10,588 bases of DNA from Gp6-AA40 sp035647075 (lineage in GTDB: Bacteria; Acidobacteriota; Vicinamibacteria; Vicinamibacterales; UBA2999): the NCBI GenBank assembly GCA_035647075.1, contig DASROF010000014.1:1-10588 (forward strand), read 5' to 3'. A program made the translations under genes and the position numbers. Shown here in pieces: positions 6,058-10,588 of the stretch. The notes under the pieces are model-generated. The model worked only from the letters and a program-made list of their open reading frames with translations. It was not told the DNA's origin and ran no database searches. Every line of letters starts with the position of its first letter. Within the stretch, counting starts at the first letter, position 1.

Positions 6058-7470
6058 CGCCGCATGTCCCGGTGTACGCGGGAACGGGATGACATCCCGG
6101 ATATTCGTCATGCCGGTCGCATAAATGATCGTCCGCTCCAGACCGAGTCCGAATCCTGCGTGAGGCACAGTTCCGTAACGCCGTAAATCGCGATACCACC
6201 AGTACGCCTTCGGATCGAGTTTCAGCTCGGCGAGACGCCGATCGAGCGCATCGAGCCGCTCCTCCCGCTGTGACCCTCCAATGATTTCACCGATGCCCGG
6301 AGCAAGTACATCCATCGCCGCCACCGTCTTCCCGTCGTCGTTGACGCGCATGTAGAACGCCTTGATCTGCTTCGGATAGTTCATGACGATGACCGGCGCC
6401 TTGACGTGGTCCTCCGTCAGCCAGCGTTCATGCTCGGACTGCAGGTCCATGCCCCAGCTCACCGGGAACTCGAACTTCTTACCGCTCTTCTGGAGGGCGG
6501 CGACCGCATCCGTGTACGTCATGCGTTCGAACGTCGAATTGACGAACGCCTCGACACGCGCAATGCAGCCCTTGTCGATGCGATCGGCGAAGAACTTCAT
6601 GTCGTCCCCGCGTTCGTCCAGGAGGGCGCGGAGGATGTACTTGAGGAACGACTCCGCGAGGTCGGCATCCGCCGCGAGGTCGGCGAAGGCAATCTCCGGT
6701 TCGATCATCCAGAACTCGGCAAGGTGGCGGCTCGTATTGCTGTTCTCGGCGCGGAACGTCGGGCCAAACGTGTAGACCTTCGAGAGGGCCAGGCAATACG
6801 TCTCGACGTTCAACTGTCCGCTCACGGTCAGAAACGCCTCCTTGCCGAAGAAATCCTGGCTGAAGTCGGTGCGTCCCTCGGGACCGCGCGGCACCAGACC
6901 GAGATTGGCGATGTCGAGCGTGCTGACGCGGAACATCTCTCCCGCGCCCTCGGCGTCGCTTGCCGTGATGATCGGCGTATGGATCCACGAGAAGCCGCGC
7001 TCGTGGAAGTACCGGTGGATCGCCATGCTCAAGGCATGGCGGACACGGGTGACCGCGCCGATCGTGTTCGTTCGCGGCCGTAAATGCGCCACCTCGCGCA
7101 AATACTCGAACGACGTCTTCTTCGGCTGAATCGGATAGGCCTCGGGGTCCTCCACCCATCCGATCACGTCGATCGACTCGGCCTGCAGTTCGACGGCCTG
7201 TCCCTGCCCCTGGCTCTGCGCCAGCGTGCCGGTCGCAATCACGGCGCATCCCGAGGTCAGCTTGACGACCTCGCTCTGGTAGTTCGAGAGCTCCGCCGGT
7301 GCGACGACCTGAATCGGATCGAAGCAAGTGCCGTCGTGGACGTGGACGAACGACAGTCCGGCCTTCGAATCGCGCCGGGTGCGAACCCATCCGCGGACCG
7401 TGACCCGGCTTCCAACCGGGTGCTTTCCTTTGAGCAGCGCTGAAATGTCGACGTGATCGGCGGTGGCCAT
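6052..7470 (-). CDS. asnS: Asparaginyl-tRNA synthetase
   Basis: A class IIb aminoacyl-tRNA synthetase that charges tRNA-Asn with asparagine in the cytoplasm. The 472 residues match the usual length (466 in E. coli). An N-terminal OB-fold anticodon-binding domain (about 20-105, with VTVRGWVRTRRDSKAG) precedes the catalytic core. Motif 2 is FRAENSNTSRHLAEF (239-253) and motif 3 is GFGLGLERTIIY (439-450, with Arg446), running to the typical AsnRS ending NIRDVIPFPRTPG. The HAGFGLGLER context and the lack of the AspRS insertion domain separate it from AspRS. The start is the CAT at 7468-7470; an AGGT stands about 7 nt upstream on the minus strand as a modest ribosome site. It is a single gene, divergent from rimO across 34 bp and convergent with the sugar cluster. 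Its presence suggests direct Asn-tRNA charging in this organism. Confidence 0.97.
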   Translation of the reverse strand: MATADHVDISALLKGKHPVGSRVTVRGWVRTRRDSKAGLSFVHVHDGTCFDPIQVVAPAELSNYQSEVVKLTSGCAVIATGTLAQSQGQGQAVELQAESIDVIGWVEDPEAYPIQPKKTSFEYLREVAHLRPRTNTIGAVTRVRHALSMAIHRYFHERGFSWIHTPIITASDAEGAGEMFRVSTLDIANLGLVPRGPEGRTDFSQDFFGKEAFLTVSGQLNVETYCLALSKVYTFGPTFRAENSNTSRHLAEFWMIEPEIAFADLAADADLAESFLKYILRALLDERGDDMKFFADRIDKGCIARVEAFVNSTFERMTYTDAVAALQKSGKKFEFPVSWGMDLQSEHERWLTEDHVKAPVIVMNYPKQIKAFYMRVNDDGKTVAAMDVLAPGIGEIIGGSQREERLDALDRRLAELKLDPKAYWWYRDLRRYGTVPHAGFGLGLERTIIYATGMTNIRDVIPFPRTPGHAAF

Positions 7471-7504
7471 GGCGTTACCTGTATCCTAGATCCTTATCCT
7501 TCTT
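7471..7504. promoter_or_regulatory. Compact divergent promoter region between asnS and rimO
   Basis: Only 34 bp separate the two start codons, so both promoters must lie here or reach into the coding regions. TATCCT occurs twice on the plus strand (7482-7487 and 7495-7500) as candidate -10 elements for rimO. TAGGAT on the minus strand (7488 down to 7483) is a candidate for asnS and shares bases with the first. No good -35 boxes are seen. rimO has no purine-rich ribosome site (the leader is CCTTATCCTTCTT), which suggests leaderless or near-leaderless translation. Confidence 0.45.
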
Positions 7505-8914
7505 ATGAAGATTGGCATGGTGAGTCTCGGCTGCCCGAAGAACCTCGTCGACTCCGAGGTGATGCTCGGGCTCGCCCAGCAGCAGGGACATTCACTTACC
7601 CGCGACGCTGCCGACGCCGAGGTCCTGATCGTCAACACCTGCGCCTTCATCGACAAGGCGAAGCAGGAGTCGATCGACACCATCCTGGAGATGGCCGAGC
7701 TGAAGAAATCCGGCGCGTGCAAGCGGTTGATCGTGACCGGGTGCCTGGCGGAGCGGTATCGGGATGAACTGCGAGCGGAAATTCCCGAAATCGACGCCAT
7801 CCTCGGGACGGGTGAGGTGCCCGAGATTGTGGGTGCGATAGGTGAGAGAGGTGCGAGAGGTGCGAGAGGTTCAATAATTCCGCTGCTGCGTTCGAACGGT
7901 GAACCAATAGCACTTTCGCACCCCTCGCGCCCCTCTCACCTTCCGACCTACATCTACGACTCCGACACACCTCGCCTGCTGGCGACGCCACGACATTACG
8001 CCTACGTGAAGATCGCGGAAGGCTGCGATTACAAATGCGCGTTCTGCATCATCCCGAAGCTGCGTGGCAACTATCGCAGCCGCTCGCACGAGTCGATCGT
8101 CCGTGAGGCGGAGACCCTGGCCGCGCGCGGCGTCAAGGAACTACTGCTGATCTCGCAGGACACGACCTTCTATGGCATCGATCACGGCGAACGCGGTGCC
8201 CTGGCTCGCCTGCTCCGGGCCTTGAACAGGGTCGAAGGGCTCGAATGGATCCGGATGCTCTATCTCTATCCGACCACCATCACAGACGAGGTGCTGGATG
8301 CGATGGCCGAGAGCGAGAAGGTCTGCAAGTACGTGGACCTGCCGCTCCAGCATGCATCCGACGCCGTGTTGAAACGCATGAAGCGCCCGGGGACAAGAGG
8401 GTCATACGAAAAGCTGCTCGACCGCATCCGAACGCGCGTGCCGAACGTGAGCCTCCGCACGACGTTTATCGTCGGCTTTCCGGGTGAAACGGAGGCCGAC
8501 TCTACAGATCTCGAGAATTTCGTGCAGGCCGTCGGTTTCGACCACGTTGGCGTCTTTACGTACTCGCATGAAGAAGGCACGTCGGCGCATGAACTGATTG
8601 ACGACGTTCCGGCGAAGGTCAAGGCGGCACGGCGCAACCGTCTCATGAAGCAACAGCAGCGGATCGTGAGCCGGATGCAGAAATCGAGGGTCGGGCAGAC
8701 CGTCCGGCTGGTTGTGGACGGCCCCGCGGCCGAACACGACCTCGTCCTGCGCGCCCGGCTGCAAGGGCAGGCGCCGGATATCGACCCGCTGGTTTACCTC
8801 ACCGAATGCGATCCGGCTGAGTTCGCCACTGGTCAGTTCATTCAGGCCGAGATTGTCGGAAGCCGCGGCTACGATTTGCTGGCGCGACCATTGGAGGTAA
8901 ATCTGTCTGCGTGA
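7505..8914 (+). CDS. rimO: Ribosomal protein uS12 methylthiotransferase RimO
   Basis: A radical-SAM iron-sulfur enzyme that methylthiolates the conserved aspartate of ribosomal protein uS12. The 469-residue product has the N-terminal MTTase domain with cluster cysteines Cys10 (SLGCPKN), Cys46 (VNTCAF) and Cys80 (VTGCLAERY). The radical-SAM motif is Cys174, Cys178 and Cys181 (EGCDYKCAFC), and a C-terminal TRAM domain covers about 400-466. LRARLQGQAPDIDPLVYL and the ending YDLLARPLEV favour RimO over MiaB. It is longer than E. coli RimO (441). The surplus lies between the first two domains (about residues 110-146), where a 9-bp repeat array and its inverted copies are translated as GAI-GER-GAR-GAR-GSI and a Pro/Ser/His-rich stretch. 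The frame is kept, so the gene looks functional. No Shine-Dalgarno is seen before ATG 7505. Confidence 0.96.
   Translation: MKIGMVSLGCPKNLVDSEVMLGLAQQQGHSLTRDAADAEVLIVNTCAFIDKAKQESIDTILEMAELKKSGACKRLIVTGCLAERYRDELRAEIPEIDAILGTGEVPEIVGAIGERGARGARGSIIPLLRSNGEPIALSHPSRPSHLPTYIYDSDTPRLLATPRHYAYVKIAEGCDYKCAFCIIPKLRGNYRSRSHESIVREAETLAARGVKELLLISQDTTFYGIDHGERGALARLLRALNRVEGLEWIRMLYLYPTTITDEVLDAMAESEKVCKYVDLPLQHASDAVLKRMKRPGTRGSYEKLLDRIRTRVPNVSLRTTFIVGFPGETEADSTDLENFVQAVGFDHVGVFTYSHEEGTSAHELIDDVPAKVKAARRNRLMKQQQRIVSRMQKSRVGQTVRLVVDGPAAEHDLVLRARLQGQAPDIDPLVYLTECDPAEFATGQFIQAEIVGSRGYDLLARPLEVNLSA
7832..7876 (+). repeat. Tandem 9-bp repeats inside rimO (left arm)
   Basis: Five consecutive 9-bp units: GGTGCGATA, GGTGAGAGA, GGTGCGAGA, GGTGCGAGA and GGTTCAATA. 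The third and fourth are identical and the outer ones are degenerate. The units are in phase with the codons and give Gly-X-X triplets. They use AGA and ATA, codons that are scarce in the surrounding GC-rich genes, which suggests material of separate origin. Confidence 0.85.
7841..7940 (+). repeat. Long inverted repeat / hairpin element within rimO
   Basis: The units at 7841-7867 are matched by inverted units at 7914-7940 (TTTCGCACC, CCTCGCGCC, CCTCTCACC). Aligned as RNA, the two 27-nt arms pair along their full length with two A-C mismatches and two G-U wobbles, around a 46-nt loop. The loop has its own GGTTCA (7868-7873) / TGAACC (7900-7905) pairing and the 10-bp palindrome CGTTCGAACG (7889-7898). 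This looks like a small mobile or REP-like palindromic repeat that landed in the linker between the MTTase and radical-SAM domains and stayed in frame. Whether it is dispersed in the genome cannot be seen here. Confidence 0.8.
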
Positions 8915-8920
8915 TAGACT
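8891..8920 (+). promoter_or_regulatory. Candidate promoter of the rimP-nusA operon
   Basis: TTGGAG (8891-8896) and TAGACT (8915-8920) stand 18 bp apart, and TG at 8912-8913 makes an extended -10 (TGATAGACT). Transcription would begin near 8927, just ahead of the leader hairpins. The site overlaps the end of rimO. It is a pattern match to the housekeeping consensus only. Confidence 0.4.
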
Positions 8921-8948
8921 TGAACGTTACCTAGGCGGAGAAAGTCCT

Positions 8949-8972
8949 AGTGGGCTCGTGCCCACTTTTTTT
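8949..8972 (+). terminator. Intrinsic terminator / attenuator in the rimP leader
   Basis: AGTGGGC (8949-8955) and GCCCACT (8960-8966) form a perfect 7-bp stem around TCGT, and seven Ts run from 8966 to 8972. It lies after rimO and 74 nt before rimP. It can end rimO transcripts, and it can act as an attenuator if the rimP promoter is upstream of it. A short stem, CTAGG (8931-8935) with CCTAG (8946-8950), shares its last two bases with the terminator and could compete with it. Attenuation in rimP leaders is a known theme in other bacteria. Confidence 0.8.
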
Positions 8973-8978
8973 GTTTCA

Positions 8979-9040
8979 GGCCGACATGAATGGCATTGTC
9001 GGCGCTGTGTGTGTAGAGACCGGCCTTCGGGTCGGCCCGG
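8979..9040 (+). promoter_or_regulatory. Structured rimP leader with UUCG hairpin and alternative pairings
   Basis: GCCGACA (8980-8986) can pair with TGTCGGC (8997-9003). A second hairpin, CCGGCC (9020-9025) with GGTCGG (9030-9035, one G-U), is closed by a TTCG tetraloop, an unusually stable turn in RNA. GGCCGAC (8979-8985) is also complementary to GTCGGCC (9031-9037), so the two local hairpins and the long-range pairing exclude each other. The second structure ends just before the rimP ribosome site (GGAAG, 9039-9043), so folding may affect translation. Confidence 0.5.
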
Positions 9041-9046
9041 AAGTAA

Positions 9047-9523
9047 ATGCAGCCGCTGGAACACATTCGGGCGATTGCCGAACGGGTCGCGGCATCCCGT
9101 GGACTGACGATCTGGCAGATTCAGAGCCGACGCGAGTTGTCGGGTCACGTGGTGCGGGTGTTCATCGATCGACCAGGCCCGGCGGCAACGCCGGAGGAGA
9201 GCGTCAGCATCGAAGACTGCGAGCAGGTCAACCGCGAGATCAGCACGATTCTCGACGTCGAGGACCCGCTGCCCTTCGCCTACACGCTCGAGGTTTCATC
9301 GCCGGGACTGGATCGTCCGCTGCGCGGAGAGGACGACTACCGGCGTTTCGCGGGCAGGCTGGCCAAGGTGGTGGTCAGCGAACCGGTTGACAACCAGAAG
9401 GCGTTCGAAGGTCGGCTTCGCGGCGTGGAGGCCGCCGATGTGCTGCTCGAAGGGCCGAAGGGCCGAGTGCACCGTCTGCCATTGAGACTGATTACGCGCG
9501 GCAAGCTGGAAGTGGAGTTTTAG
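9047..9523 (+). CDS. rimP: Ribosome maturation factor RimP
   Basis: Assists assembly of the 30S subunit by binding free 30S particles during maturation. The 158-residue length is normal for the family. The family hallmark SSPGLDRPL (84-92) is present, preceded by the acidic VSIEDCEQVNREISTILD stretch (53-70) of the N-terminal alpha/beta domain and the VRVFID strand (36-41). The C-terminal part (about 94-158) is the SH3-like barrel, ending in ITRGKLEVEF. ATG 9047 follows GGAAG by only 3 nt, a tight spacing, and the leader upstream is folded, so translation may be modest or regulated. The stop is 4 nt before nusA, the usual order of the rimP-nusA-infB operon. Confidence 0.95.
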   Translation: MQPLEHIRAIAERVAASRGLTIWQIQSRRELSGHVVRVFIDRPGPAATPEESVSIEDCEQVNREISTILDVEDPLPFAYTLEVSSPGLDRPLRGEDDYRRFAGRLAKVVVSEPVDNQKAFEGRLRGVEAADVLLEGPKGRVHRLPLRLITRGKLEVEF

Positions 9524-9527
9524 CAGC

Positions 9528-10588
9528 ATGCAGAACCCGTTGATGCAGACGATCGAGGCGCTGGCCAAGGAAAAGGGCATCGAGGCCGAGACCATCATCA
9601 CCGCGATCGAGGACGCCGTCCTGACCGCATCGCGCAAGTACTACAAGACCAACGAGAACCTGAAGACACGCTTCAACCAGGAGACCGGACAGGTCGACCT
9701 GTTCGCCATCAAGCACATCGTCAAGGACGTCGAGGACCCGTCCACGCAAATCTCGCTCAAGGAGGCGCAGGATCTCTACGGCGACGAGGCCGAAGTGGAC
9801 ATGGAAATCGAATTTCCGAAGCGAACCGACGTACTCGGCCGGATCGCTGCGCAGACGGCCAAGCAGGTCATCTTTCAGAAAGTCCGTGAAGCAGAGCGCG
9901 AGAACATTTACGCCGAATACAACCAGCGCATCGGCGAGGTCATCAACAGCACGGTGAAGCGGTTCGAAAGCGGCGACTTGATCGTCGAGATCGGGCGTGT
10001 CGAAGCGGTGCTGCCACGCAAGGAGCAGTCGCGAGCGGAAAGCTACACGCCCGGCGAGCGCATCCGCGCGGTCATCAAAGGGGTCAATCGCAGCGCGAAA
10101 GGTCCGCAGATCCTGCTGTCGCGAACCGATCCCGCGCTGCTCATCAAGCTGTTCGAACAGGAAGTACCGGAAATCTACGACGGCACGGTGATGATTCGCG
10201 GCGCGGTACGCGAAGCCGGTGACCGCGCAAAGGTGGCGGTTTACTCGCGCGAGCGCGATGTGGATCCGGTCGGTGCCTGCGTCGGCATGAAAGGCACGCG
10301 CGTACAGGCGATCATCCGTGAACTGCGCGGCGAGAAGATCGACATCGTCGAGTGGTCCGAGGACCCGGTGGTGTTTGTCACCAATGCGTTGAGCCCGGCC
10401 AAGGTTCAGCGTGTGTCCATCGTTGACGACAGAGAACGCGTGATGGAGGTAGTCGTCGAGGACAAGCAGTTGTCACTCGCGATTGGTAAAAAGGGCCAGA
10501 ATGTCCGGCTGGCGGCAAAGCTGACTGGCTGGCGAATCGACATCAAGAGCGAAGAAGAGAAACGGCGCGAGGTTGAAGCCGAATTCGG
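9528..10588 (+). CDS. nusA: Transcription termination/antitermination protein NusA (3' truncated by the window)
   Basis: Binds RNA polymerase and nascent RNA to control pausing, intrinsic termination and antitermination. 353 residues are visible, and the frame is open at the window edge. The N-terminal RNA-polymerase-binding domain covers about 1-125 (MQTIEALAKEKGIEAETI, AIEDAVLTASRKYY). The S1 domain starts near Gly136 (GEVINSTVKRF) and runs to about 200. KH1 has GMKG at 253-256 within the VGACVGMKGTRVQAII motif, and KH2 has GKKG at 320-323 (LAIGKKGQNVRLAAKLTGW). ATG 9528 is 4 nt after the rimP stop, with GGAG at 9514-9517; ATG 9543 (codon 6) is a weaker alternative. Any acidic C-terminal repeats would lie beyond the window. 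In some bacteria NusA acts on its own operon leader, which makes the upstream attenuator relevant. Confidence 0.96.
   Translation, partial: MQNPLMQTIEALAKEKGIEAETIITAIEDAVLTASRKYYKTNENLKTRFNQETGQVDLFAIKHIVKDVEDPSTQISLKEAQDLYGDEAEVDMEIEFPKRTDVLGRIAAQTAKQVIFQKVREAERENIYAEYNQRIGEVINSTVKRFESGDLIVEIGRVEAVLPRKEQSRAESYTPGERIRAVIKGVNRSAKGPQILLSRTDPALLIKLFEQEVPEIYDGTVMIRGAVREAGDRAKVAVYSRERDVDPVGACVGMKGTRVQAIIRELRGEKIDIVEWSEDPVVFVTNALSPAKVQRVSIVDDRERVMEVVVEDKQLSLAIGKKGQNVRLAAKLTGWRIDIKSEEEKRREVEAEF

Noticed and set aside
6085..6099. Perfect short hairpin CGGGAT-GAC-ATCCCG as a terminator for the sugar cluster
   Set aside because: It lies in the conserved AsnRS C-terminal codons (RDVIPFP) and has no T run after it, so coding constraint explains it.
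6479..7390. 303-codon minus-strand open frame within asnS
   Set aside because: It is an Arg/Gly-rich shadow frame of a high-GC gene with no recognisable motif, and it lies fully inside a certain asnS.
7832..7940. CRISPR-like or phage attachment repeat
   Set aside because: The units are 9 bp, contiguous, without spacers, and the second set is inverted. No cas or integrase gene is near.
8986..9046. Possible leader peptide from ATG 8986 upstream of rimP
   Set aside because: The frame has no stop in the leader and runs far into rimP (to 9390), and no ribosome site precedes it.

Overview
The window is a GC-rich, densely coded stretch of bacterial chromosome carrying nine protein genes and no RNA gene, insertion sequence, phage gene or CRISPR array that I can see. 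The style of the proteins (a long Do-type protease with a Pro/Arg-rich linker, and a nucleotidyltransferase opening with an AKGALPLAGEPL-type stretch) and the mix of informational and envelope genes suggest Acidobacteriota, perhaps Vicinamibacteria. That placement is recollection of similar proteins, not a measured result.

Layout. (1) 1-903 is the 3' part of an M24 Xaa-Pro peptidase gene, followed after 25 nt by a complete membrane-anchored HtrA/Do protease gene (929-2551) that ends in a long, near-perfect intrinsic terminator. (2) 2623-6036 holds four tightly packed plus-strand genes: a CYTH-domain protein, a COG1208-type sugar-1-phosphate nucleotidyltransferase with a C-terminal beta-helix extension, an AmgK-like sugar kinase and a TIM-barrel sugar isomerase/epimerase-like protein. 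The first two overlap by 4 nt, the next two by 13 (or 4) nt, and the last gap is 5 nt. (3) 6052-7470 is asnS on the minus strand, convergent with group 2. (4) 7505-8914 is rimO, divergent from asnS across only 34 bp. It carries an in-frame, hairpin-forming insertion made of 9-bp repeats. (5) 8915-9046 is a leader with a candidate promoter, an intrinsic terminator/attenuator and a UUCG-capped hairpin. It precedes rimP (9047-9523) and nusA (from 9528, running off the window), the start of the conserved rimP-nusA-infB-type operon.

How the genes work together. The kinase and nucleotidyltransferase are the two activities of the AmgK/MurU route, in which a free amino sugar (MurNAc or GlcNAc) is phosphorylated at C1 and converted to UDP-sugar for cell-wall recycling. 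Here they are joined to a CYTH protein and an isomerase-like protein, and the nucleotidyltransferase is about 95 residues longer than the short MurU form as I recall it. The substrate is therefore open. The rest is translation and transcription housekeeping: asparagine charging, ribosomal protein uS12 methylthiolation, 30S maturation, and elongation/termination control.

The points most worth a second look are the repeat/hairpin insertion in rimO, the CYTH start codon lying inside the U-tract of the htrA terminator, the four-gene sugar cluster, and the folded rimP leader.
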